The translations under genes and the position numbers were made by a program. DNA of 64,000 bases from positions 32,076 through 96,075 of the forward strand of contig JBFWNY010000013.1 in assembly GCA_050250815.1 (NCBI GenBank), written 5' to 3'. This DNA comes from JAEUMD01 sp050250815. GTDB lineage: Bacteria; Pseudomonadota; Alphaproteobacteria; Rhizobiales; Hyphomicrobiaceae. Of this stretch, positions 35,693-43,177 are shown one piece after another. Each line of letters begins with the position of its first letter. The first letter of the stretch is position 1. The notes beneath the pieces were generated by a model. The model was given only the letters and a program-made list of their open reading frames with translations, was not told where the DNA came from and ran no database searches.

Positions 35693-35721
35693 GATTGACG
35701 GAATTTCTCCCGGGGGTTGCG

Positions 35722-36336
35722 GTGCGCTCTTTCATCTTCGCGATCGACAAGCTTTCGCAGTGGGTCGGCCACGCCTTCGCGTGGTGCATCATCGCCATGA
35801 CATTCGGCGTCGGCTACGAAGTGTTTGTGCGCTACGTGCTACGCGATCCCACCGCCTGGGCCTTCGACCTCAGCTACATGATGTACGGCACGCTGTTCAT
35901 GATGGGCGGCGCCTACACACTGTCACGTGACGGTCATGTGCGCGGCGACGTCTTCTACAGGACGTGGAGCGCGCGGACGCAGGGCATCGTCGAACTGACG
36001 CTCTACATCATCTTCTTCTACCCGGCCGTGTTGGCGCTCATCTTCGCGGGCTGGACCTTCGCCCACCAGTCGCTGGGCTACAAGGAAGTCTCCGTGATGA
36101 GCCCGGCCAACGTGCCGATCTTCCATTTCAAGATGGTGATCCCCGCGGCAGGCATCCTGCTTGCCATCCAGGGTCTTGCCCAGGTGGCGCGGTGCTTGAT
36201 CGCGATCCGCGAGAACCGCTGGCCCGAACGCATAGCCGACGTCGAGGAAACCGAGACTATGATCCTGCATCAGGCGCAAGACCACGCCGAAGTCGAACGC
36301 GAGATCAAGGCCGGCAAGTCGGGGAGCGCCCGATGA
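35722..36336 (+). CDS. dctQ: TRAP transporter small permease (DctQ family)
   Basis: 204 residues with four membrane helices (about 15-40, 48-68, 90-112, 132-155) in the DctQ pattern, including VRYVLRDPTAWAFDLSYMMYG. It pairs with the large permease to form the sodium-driven carrier. GTG 35722 is chosen because GGGGG lies 6 nt upstream; a TTG at 35695 falls at the end of the hairpin and is unlikely. The stop overlaps the large-permease start. Confidence 0.9.
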   Translation: MRSFIFAIDKLSQWVGHAFAWCIIAMTFGVGYEVFVRYVLRDPTAWAFDLSYMMYGTLFMMGGAYTLSRDGHVRGDVFYRTWSARTQGIVELTLYIIFFYPAVLALIFAGWTFAHQSLGYKEVSVMSPANVPIFHFKMVIPAAGILLAIQGLAQVARCLIAIRENRWPERIADVEETETMILHQAQDHAEVEREIKAGKSGSAR

Positions 36337-37688
36337 CCGATCCACAAGTCGCCATCATGATGCTGGCGCTGTTCATCCTGATCATCCTGCTTGGCTTTCC
36401 GATCGCATTCACGCTGATGGCGATGGGCGTGGGCTTCGGCTACTACGCCTACTACGACCCGTCGCGCATGCAGTCGATCTTCGACAACCGAATATTCGAC
36501 CTGTTCGTCAACCAGACGTATTCGGTGATGTCGAGCGACGTGCTGACCGCCGTGCCACTGTTCTTATTCATGGGCTACATCGTCGAACGGGCGAACATCG
36601 TCGACCGCCTGTTCACGACGCTGCAGGTGGCCGCACGGCGAGTGCCCGGATCGATGGCGGTTGCCGCGCTTCTCACCTGCGCCCTGTTCGCGACCGCCAC
36701 CGGTATCGTCGGCGCCGTGGTGACGCTTATGGGTCTGCTCGCCTTCCCGCAGATGCTGAAAGCGCGCTACGACACCTCGTATGCGGCGGGCGTCATCTGC
36801 GCGGGCGGCTGCCTGGGCATCCTCATCCCGCCGTCAATCATGCTGATCGTCTACTCGGCGACCACCAACGTGTCGGTGGTGAAACTCTACGCCGGCGCGT
36901 TCCTGCCGGGATTCATGCTCGCCGGCCTCTACATGCTTTACGTCATCGGGCGCGCCATGCTGCGTCCGGACATCGCGCCGCCGCCGCGCGAGGAGGACAT
37001 CCCGAAGATGTCATCCCTGCAGCTGGCCGGCATGGTGCTGACATCGTTCGTGCCGCTCGCCGCGCTGATCCTGTCGGTGCTCGGCGCCATCCTGTTCGGA
37101 CTTGCCACGCCGTCCGAGGCGGCGGCGGTCGGCTCGCTGGGCGGCCTTGTCCTTGCCGTCATGTACCGATCGCTGACGTGGGAGCGCCTTAAGGAATCGG
37201 TCTACCTCACGGTGCGAACCTCGGCCATGGTGTGCTGGCTGTTCGTCGGCTCGTGGACGTTCTCATCGGTTTTCTCTTACCTGGGCGGCGAGCAGCTAGT
37301 GAAGGAGTTCGTACTTGCTCTCGACCTTTCGCCCGTCACGTTCCTCATCCTGACGCAGATCATCATCTTCCTGCTGGGCTGGCCGCTCGAGTGGTCCGAG
37401 ATCATCATCATCTTCGTGCCGATCTTCCTGCCGCTGCTGTCGCACTTCCACGTCGATCCGCTGTTCTTCGGCATTCTCATCGCCCTCAACCTGCAGACGT
37501 CATTTCTCACTCCACCTATGGCGATGGCGGCCTACTACTTAAAAGGCATAGCGCCACCGCACGTGCAGCTCGGCCAGATCTTCTCGGGCTGCATGCCCTA
37601 CCTCGCCATGGTGCTGATCTCGATGATCCTTCTCTACGTGTTCCCCGGCATCGCGCTTTGGCTGCCGGAATACTTCTATGGCAAGTAA
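36333..37688 (+). CDS. dctM: TRAP transporter large permease (DctM family)
   Basis: 451 residues, with about twelve membrane helices. Family segments seen: LLGFPIAFTLMAMGVGFGYY, MSSDVLTAVPLFLFMGYIVE, CAGGCLGILIPPSIMLIVYS and GWPLEWSEIIIIFVPIFLP. It starts at ATG 36333, overlapping the small permease stop (ATGA), and runs 11 nt into the amidase gene. Together with the binding protein and DctQ it makes a complete TRAP importer. Confidence 0.95.
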   Translation: MTDPQVAIMMLALFILIILLGFPIAFTLMAMGVGFGYYAYYDPSRMQSIFDNRIFDLFVNQTYSVMSSDVLTAVPLFLFMGYIVERANIVDRLFTTLQVAARRVPGSMAVAALLTCALFATATGIVGAVVTLMGLLAFPQMLKARYDTSYAAGVICAGGCLGILIPPSIMLIVYSATTNVSVVKLYAGAFLPGFMLAGLYMLYVIGRAMLRPDIAPPPREEDIPKMSSLQLAGMVLTSFVPLAALILSVLGAILFGLATPSEAAAVGSLGGLVLAVMYRSLTWERLKESVYLTVRTSAMVCWLFVGSWTFSSVFSYLGGEQLVKEFVLALDLSPVTFLILTQIIIFLLGWPLEWSEIIIIFVPIFLPLLSHFHVDPLFFGILIALNLQTSFLTPPMAMAAYYLKGIAPPHVQLGQIFSGCMPYLAMVLISMILLYVFPGIALWLPEYFYGK

Positions 37689-39048
37689 CCGCACGATGCC
37701 GACCAAGGCCCCGAGGCATCTGGCGGACCTGGGCGCCGGGCAGGCGGCGCGCGAGATCGCAGCCGGCCGCGCGACGTCTGAGGCTCTGGTCGAGGCGCTG
37801 CTCGAGCGCGTTTCGACCGTCGACGGCGAGATCGGCGCCTTCGCTCACCTCGATGCAGGGGCCGCGCTCACCGCTGCGCGCATGGCCGACCGCTGGCGGC
37901 AGACTGGCAACGGCTGCGGCCCGCTGCATGGCGTGCCGGTCGCGGTCAAAGACGTCATCGACGTAGCGGGCATGCCCTGCGAATGCGGCTCACCCATCTA
38001 CGCGGGACAGCGCGCAGCGCGCGACGCACCGTGCATAGCCGCGCTTCGCTCGGCCGGCGCCATCGTCCTTGGCAAGACCGTGACGACGGAACTTGCGCTG
38101 CTGACACCGGCGGCAACGCACAATCCGGCGGCTCCAGGGCATACGCCGGGGGGCTCTTCGGCGGGCTCGGCTGCCGCTGTCGCCGCCCGCATGGTGCCCG
38201 CAGCACTCGGCACGCAGACGGCAGGCTCCGTGCTGCGTCCCGCCTCCTACTGCGGCATCGTCGGCTTCAAGCCGACGCTCGGGCTCGTCTCACGCCGCGG
38301 CGTGCTGATGCAGTCGCACACCCTCGACACGCTCGGCATCCTGGCACGTTCGGTCGAGGACGTCGCCCTGATCGCCGAAGCGATGGCGACATACGATCCG
38401 GAGGACCCGGTAAGCCGGCCATCGAGCCGACCGCCGCTCGCATCGATCGCTGGAACCGAGCCGCCCAGCGCGCCGGTCCTTGCCTTCGTCAAGACACCGG
38501 CCTGGGACCAGGCAACGGCCGCGACGCACGAAGCGTTCGCCGAACTCACGGCCACGCTCGGCGCCTCGGTGGAGCCGGTCGATGCACCTATCCTGGCAGA
38601 CGTGATTGAGTGGCAGCGGCTCGTGCAGCTCGCCGAGAACGCGGCCTATTACGGGCCGTTGCTCGACCGGCACGCCGACAAGCTCTCCAAGGGGCTGCGC
38701 GACCGGCTCGAGATGGGCGCGGCGGTCCCGGTGCGCGCCTACCTGGAGGCGGTGGTCGCACGCGATGAAGCCGCCAGAACCGTCGAGCGTCTGTTCGGAC
38801 GCTACAGCGCGATCCTTACACCGGCCGCACCAGGCCCCGCGCCGCGGCTGGAGGAGGGCATCACCGGCTCGCCGATCTTCAACGGACTGTGGACCTACTT
38901 GGGGATGCCCGCGGTTTCCCTGCCACTGATGGAGGTCGACGGCTTGCCGCTGGGCGTGCAACTCGTCGGGCCGCGCCATGACGACGGACGACTGCTCAGA
39001 ACCGCGCGCTGGCTAGAACGCCAGCTCACGGGCGACGACAACACCTGA
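37678..39048 (+). CDS. Amidase (amidase signature family)
   Basis: 456 residues. The Ser-cisSer-Lys catalytic set is intact: Lys in VAVKDVID, Ser in GGSSAGSAAAVAA and the nucleophile Ser in GTQTAGSVLRPASYCG. The C-terminus has a typical MPAVSLPL..GLPLGVQLVGPR. Such enzymes hydrolyse amides to a carboxylate and ammonia. It overlaps the TRAP large permease by 11 nt, so it is translationally coupled. That suggests the importer brings in an amide or related acid which this enzyme processes, though the substrate is unknown. Confidence 0.92.
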   Translation: MASNRTMPTKAPRHLADLGAGQAAREIAAGRATSEALVEALLERVSTVDGEIGAFAHLDAGAALTAARMADRWRQTGNGCGPLHGVPVAVKDVIDVAGMPCECGSPIYAGQRAARDAPCIAALRSAGAIVLGKTVTTELALLTPAATHNPAAPGHTPGGSSAGSAAAVAARMVPAALGTQTAGSVLRPASYCGIVGFKPTLGLVSRRGVLMQSHTLDTLGILARSVEDVALIAEAMATYDPEDPVSRPSSRPPLASIAGTEPPSAPVLAFVKTPAWDQATAATHEAFAELTATLGASVEPVDAPILADVIEWQRLVQLAENAAYYGPLLDRHADKLSKGLRDRLEMGAAVPVRAYLEAVVARDEAARTVERLFGRYSAILTPAAPGPAPRLEEGITGSPIFNGLWTYLGMPAVSLPLMEVDGLPLGVQLVGPRHDDGRLLRTARWLERQLTGDDNT

Positions 39049-39059
39049 GGTGCAACCAG

Positions 39060-39245
39060 ATGTACGACAAGCTGCTCGCGCTCATTTCCTACGCGCTGTT
39101 CGTCGCCTTTCTCGCAATCCTCGGCATATGGGTCGAAAGCGTCTCGCTCAAGCTTGTCCTCATCATCACCGCGCTAATGTGCGGCTATGATTTCTTCCTG
39201 GACGCATTCTCGCGAAAGAACGGCAACGGCTCGCAGCAGCACTGA
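39060..39245 (+). CDS. Small two-helix membrane protein
   Basis: 61 residues. Two hydrophobic segments (about 4-26 and 31-48) and a basic, Asn/Gln-rich tail. It lies 11 nt after the amidase stop, so it is likely the last gene of the TRAP-amidase operon. No family recognised. It may be an accessory membrane subunit. Confidence 0.6.
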   Translation: MYDKLLALISYALFVAFLAILGIWVESVSLKLVLIITALMCGYDFFLDAFSRKNGNGSQQH

Positions 39246-39279
39246 CCCGCGCACGGCCTGCGGCAAGCCTGAAACGAGA

Positions 39280-39312
39280 AAGAGCGCGGTTCCGGACGGG
39301 AACCGCGCTCTT
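39280..39312. terminator. Bidirectional terminator between convergent operons
   Basis: Perfect 14-bp arms (39280-39293 with 39299-39312) and a 5-nt loop. On the minus strand it is followed by a T-rich TTTCTCGTTT; on the plus strand by TTCAT. It ends the TRAP operon and the dehydrogenase gene. Confidence 0.85.
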
Positions 39313-39338
39313 CATGTTGCAAGGTCATCCGTTCGCGC

Positions 39339-40301
39339 TTAGTTGAGCGCGAACGGCATCTTCCTTCCGGCGAACGCGGCGTCGATGTTGTCCAGAGCCT
39401 CGAAGCCCATCTGGTTGCGCGCCTCGATGGCCGCCGAGCCCAGATGCGGCAGCAGGAACGTGTTGGGCAGGTCGTAGTAGCCCTCATTGATCTTCGGCTC
39501 GCCGTTGAACACGTCGAGGCCGGCGGCCCCGATGCGGCCGGTCTTGAGCGCCGCAATCAGGTCGGCATCATTGACGAGGTCACCGCGTGCAGTGTTCACC
39601 ACGACAGCCCCGTGCGGCATCTTCTCGATGGCCGACGTGTTGAAGAAATAGCGGGTCTGCTCGGTCGCCGGGGCGTTGATAGAGAAGAACTGCGAGACAG
39701 CGAGCAGACCATCGAGCGTGTCGTGATAAATTGCGCCCTGCTCATCCTCCGGCTTGGCGCGCATGATGTCGTGGTAGTGGATCTCCATGTCGAAGCCGCG
39801 CGCGAACTTGGCCAGGGCCCGGCCGATCTTGCCGAAACCGAAAATGCCGAGCCGCTTGCCGTCGAGCCGTTGACCGACAAGTTGCAGCGGCGCCCAGCCC
39901 GGCCAGCTCTTCGAGCGCAACATCCGCTCGCCTTCGCCCGCGCGGCGCGCCGCACCCAGCATCAGCAGCATCGCTATCTCGGCAGTGGCAAGCGTCACGC
40001 CATGCGGGGCGTTGCCCACCTTTATGCCGCGCGCCGCTGCTGCCTTGAGGTCGATGTGGTCGAAGCCGATCGAGTAGGTGGACAGGATCTTGATGTGCTC
40101 GGGGATCCGGTCGACGGCCGCATTGGGCATCTTGTCGGTGATCGTGATCATGATGGCGTCGACGTCCTTCGCCTTGTCCATGATCTCGTCCGTCGTCATC
40201 TGGTGATCGTCCTCGTTCTGGACGACCTCGTAGTCGCGGCGGGCGCGAGCCTCCGCCTCCGCTGGCAACCGGCGCGTGATGAGCAGGCGCTTCTTCTGCA
40301 T
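39339..40301 (-). CDS. D-2-hydroxyacid dehydrogenase (glycerate/hydroxypyruvate reductase type)
   Basis: 320 residues. NAD(P)-binding GIFGFGKIGRALAKFARGFDM; catalytic Arg in NTARGDLVND, Glu in DVFNGEP and His in LLPHLGSAA. Overall it resembles glycerate dehydrogenase/glyoxylate reductase (GyaR/GRHPR group), which reduces hydroxypyruvate or glyoxylate to D-glycerate or glycolate. ATG 40301 has GGAGGG with 9-nt spacing. With the serine-glyoxylate type aminotransferase 5 kb away it would complete a serine to glycerate route. Confidence 0.92.
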   Translation of the reverse strand: MQKKRLLITRRLPAEAEARARRDYEVVQNEDDHQMTTDEIMDKAKDVDAIMITITDKMPNAAVDRIPEHIKILSTYSIGFDHIDLKAAAARGIKVGNAPHGVTLATAEIAMLLMLGAARRAGEGERMLRSKSWPGWAPLQLVGQRLDGKRLGIFGFGKIGRALAKFARGFDMEIHYHDIMRAKPEDEQGAIYHDTLDGLLAVSQFFSINAPATEQTRYFFNTSAIEKMPHGAVVVNTARGDLVNDADLIAALKTGRIGAAGLDVFNGEPKINEGYYDLPNTFLLPHLGSAAIEARNQMGFEALDNIDAAFAGRKMPFALN

Positions 40302-40496
40302 CGTGATGAGCCCTCCCAGGCTTCGACTTTCTGCTTATGATCCGCTTGTGCCGCAACGGCCGCGGGCTGACAAGAAAAACCGCCGCGACACAAGGGCCAA
40401 CGCTTTCTTTACCCTGGTGCGCCTACCCTTGGAGGTCGAGCGCCGCTGCCGCTGCGCGTGGCGCGACCCGTGGCACCAGCCGGAGGAGCGCGAGCC

Positions 40497-40892
40497 ATGA
40501 TGCGGATTGTCGTCGTCGTCCTCGCCCTGCTGGCCGGCGCCAAAGTCTGGACCCAGGACCAGATCTACCGCACCGCCGCCGAGGAGGCGCTGATTGCGGC
40601 CTACGCTGGCAAGGCCGTGGAGGCATGCCGCAGGGCCGAGTTGCCGGACATGGCGGCTACGCGGACCGAAGCCTCGCGCCGCCTTCTGGCGGATGCCTGG
40701 TCAACCTCCGCTCACCGCCGCGTCGTCATCGGCGACAGCAGCGTCAACGTCGCCGTATGGGAGGTGGAGCACGCCGCATGGCCGCTCCGATACCGCCACG
40801 CGTACGTCGTCATGGAGGCCGGTGCCCCCGATCCGTTCGCGCGTTGCAGCTACGACGTGAAGCTCGACCGTGCCGCCATCCGGCCGATCTGA
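40497..40892 (+). CDS. Hypothetical secreted or anchored protein
   Basis: 131 residues. Begins MMRIVVVVLALLAGAKVW, a signal anchor. The rest is soluble, with two Cys (EACRRAEL, FARCSYDV) that could pair, and a Trp-rich centre. No family recognised. ATG 40497 has GGAGGAG 8 nt upstream, a strong site. Alone, between the divergent dehydrogenase and the exopolysaccharide cluster. Confidence 0.6.
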   Translation: MMRIVVVVLALLAGAKVWTQDQIYRTAAEEALIAAYAGKAVEACRRAELPDMAATRTEASRRLLADAWSTSAHRRVVIGDSSVNVAVWEVEHAAWPLRYRHAYVVMEAGAPDPFARCSYDVKLDRAAIRPI

Positions 40893-40984
40893 CCGCTCAT
40901 CCCTCCCGAACTGCTGGCCTGGAACACTGATCACCCCCGCGAGTCGAAATGGCGCGCTGCGCCGGCGAGCGTTTGCGACCCAAT

Positions 40985-41090
40985 TCACGAACGCTCAGCA
41001 AAACAAAAAATAACTTTTGCGAAACTCAGACCGCAACAACTTTTAAACAATTTCGAAATTCGACTTTCAACTAAAACTTAGCGTGTTTCG
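40985..41090 (+). promoter_or_regulatory. AT-rich region upstream of the exopolysaccharide cluster
   Basis: A stretch of about 105 nt with many A and T runs (AAAACAAAAAATAAC, TTTTAAACAATTTCG), strongly unlike the surrounding GC-rich DNA. It ends about 75 nt before the export lipoprotein start. It is the best promoter or nucleoid-protein binding region in the window; no exact -35/-10 pair is claimed. Confidence 0.5.
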
Positions 41091-41163
41091 TCGTAGAAGC
41101 GGATATCGAGGCGTTCTGGCACGGCGCCTCAGCCTACGAATTCTCTTCTCGAGTTCTGCGTTC

Positions 41164-41757
41164 ATGGTCCTGCGTCCTGCTGCAAAAATCTTGCGCCTCG
41201 CTTGCGCTGCCCTAGCGGCGGCGCTGCTGACGGCTGGCTGCGGCACAGGCCCGCAGATCCCGCTGCCGAGCTTTGCCACGGCCGACAGCACCTCGATCGA
41301 ACGCACCTATCGGCTTGGCGTCGGCGACAAGCTTCGCGTGACCGTGTTCGGCGAAGACAACATCTCCGGGCAATACGAGATCAACGCCCTGGGTAACGTG
41401 TCCGTCCCGCTTGTCGGTGATGTGCCGGCTCAGGGCATGGCGATCTCCGCCTTCCGGGACACTCTGTCCAAGCGCCTGTCCGACGGCTACCTGCGCAACC
41501 CGCGTGTCAATGTCGAAGTGCTGAACTATCGCGCCATCTACGTTCACGGCGAGGTCAAGAACGGCGGCGAGTTCGGCTACAAGAATGGCCTGCGCCTGCG
41601 CGACGCGATCGCCATGGCCGGCGGCTTCACCTACCGCGCTGATGAAAGCTACGTCGTCGTCGTCCGCGAGGGCGTCGGCGAGGGCAGCGTGCCCATGTCT
41701 TCCAACGCCATCGTCCTTCCGGGCGACAACATCAGGGTTCCCGAGCGCTTCTTCTGA
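41164..41757 (+). CDS. Polysaccharide export lipoprotein (Wza-like, OPX family)
   Basis: 197 residues. Lipobox LLTAGC near residue 19. Poly_export domain (YRLGVGDKLRVTVFGEDNISG) and one SLBB-type unit (VYVHGEVKNGGEFGYKNGLRL..AGGFTYRAD). These proteins form or line the outer-membrane exit pore for exopolysaccharide. Shorter than Wza (about 380), as is usual in alphaproteobacteria, which often add a separate barrel. ATG 41164 gives the correct lipoprotein signal; a GTG at 41083 would disrupt it. Confidence 0.9.
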   Translation: MVLRPAAKILRLACAALAAALLTAGCGTGPQIPLPSFATADSTSIERTYRLGVGDKLRVTVFGEDNISGQYEINALGNVSVPLVGDVPAQGMAISAFRDTLSKRLSDGYLRNPRVNVEVLNYRAIYVHGEVKNGGEFGYKNGLRLRDAIAMAGGFTYRADESYVVVVREGVGEGSVPMSSNAIVLPGDNIRVPERFF

Positions 41758-41815
41758 GCGCAGACGGAGCCAATAACAGCGGCCAAAAAAAAGAGCCGCG
41801 TACGACAGGAGCGCC

Positions 41816-43171
41816 ATGCGCGCCATAGGCACAGCGTCGAGCGCGGCCGCGCGGCCGCTACCCTGCCGTCCGCTTGCGGTCACGGCAGTGCTGACGCTGG
41901 CCTGTCCGCTGCCCGCCTTCGCTCTCGATCTGGACAGCGTGGATGGACTGATCGTCGAGACGATTGCCAGCCGTGACCGCCTGAAAATCTACGACACGTC
42001 CAAGCAAAACGGCGCCGAGCGTGTGCTCGACCGCGACCGGGACTTTGCCACGCCGGAAGGCCTCAGGATGCGCAGCTACTATGTGCACCCGGGCATCGGC
42101 GCACTCATCTATTTCGACGACAACATCTTCCGGTCCGACCTCAACAAGGTCGCGGACATCAAGACCGAGCTTACCCCCTCGGTACGCCTGCGCTCGGCGC
42201 TGCCGCGCCATATCCTGGACCTGTCACTGGAAGGGAAGATCGTCAGCTATCTCGAGAACCCCGACCAGAACTACGCGGGCGCCAAGGCCCGGCTGGATGC
42301 CGCACTGCATTTCGACCACGCGCACACCATTTCAGCGAGCCTGCTGACCGCGCTGGAGCACGAGGAACGCGGAGAGCTTGCGATCAAATTCCTGTCCGCG
42401 GCCGAGCCGATACCGGTATTCCACAACAAGGCAAGCGTCGGCATCACCCGCGATGTCGGCCGCCTCTACGGCACGCTGATGGGCACGGTCGAGACCTGGG
42501 ATTACATCGACGCCGACGCCATTGGCGGCGGAACCGTGGACCAGGATCCCCGCGACACGCAGGAGTATTCGACCGCGTTGCGCTTCGGCTACCGCATCTC
42601 GCCCGGCTTCGACTTCGTCGGCAAGGTCCGCGCCGTCAAGTCGGAAAACCGCGGCGACCTCACTTTCGACCGCGACGCGACGGGATACGAGCTGATGGCC
42701 GGCGTCGCATTCCAAAGCAGCCCCCTGCTCCGCTGGCGCGTCATGGGCGGCTACGGAACACGCAATTTCGAGGAGCCGGGCATCGAGGACATCTCAACGG
42801 CGCTCTTCGAGGCCAACATGCAGTGGTTGCCGACGCAATTCGTCACCGTATCGGGTACTGCCGCGCGCGAGATCATTGCCGCCGACGCGGTCGAGCCAGC
42901 CGGGCGTGTCGAAACGCGATTGCGCGGGCAGATCGATTACGAAATCTGGCACAGCGCAATTCTCAAGCTGGGCCTTGAGTATCGCGATTCCGACTACATC
43001 GGCACAACGCGCAACGACACCCAGTATTCAGCGTCCGCTGAGCTGGAATATTTCATGAACAAGAACTGGCTGTTCACCATTGGCTACGAATACTCAATCC
43101 GAGAATCGACCGAGCCCGCGTTCGACATGACCCGCAACCGGTTCATGCTTGGCGCCAAGCTGCGTTGGTAG
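41816..43171 (+). CDS. Outer-membrane beta-barrel protein of the exopolysaccharide cluster
   Basis: 451 residues. Signal peptide ending near PLPAFAL. The mature protein has many amphipathic strands with aromatic girdle residues and ends in MLGAKLRW, a terminal aromatic typical of barrel insertion. It resembles the BBP2-type barrels often encoded next to Wza-like lipoproteins, where they serve as the outer-membrane exporter. It begins 58 nt after the export lipoprotein and 6 nt before the PCP gene. Its channel role is inferred. Confidence 0.8.
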   Translation: MRAIGTASSAAARPLPCRPLAVTAVLTLACPLPAFALDLDSVDGLIVETIASRDRLKIYDTSKQNGAERVLDRDRDFATPEGLRMRSYYVHPGIGALIYFDDNIFRSDLNKVADIKTELTPSVRLRSALPRHILDLSLEGKIVSYLENPDQNYAGAKARLDAALHFDHAHTISASLLTALEHEERGELAIKFLSAAEPIPVFHNKASVGITRDVGRLYGTLMGTVETWDYIDADAIGGGTVDQDPRDTQEYSTALRFGYRISPGFDFVGKVRAVKSENRGDLTFDRDATGYELMAGVAFQSSPLLRWRVMGGYGTRNFEEPGIEDISTALFEANMQWLPTQFVTVSGTAAREIIAADAVEPAGRVETRLRGQIDYEIWHSAILKLGLEYRDSDYIGTTRNDTQYSASAELEYFMNKNWLFTIGYEYSIRESTEPAFDMTRNRFMLGAKLRW

Positions 43172-43177
43172 GGAAAC

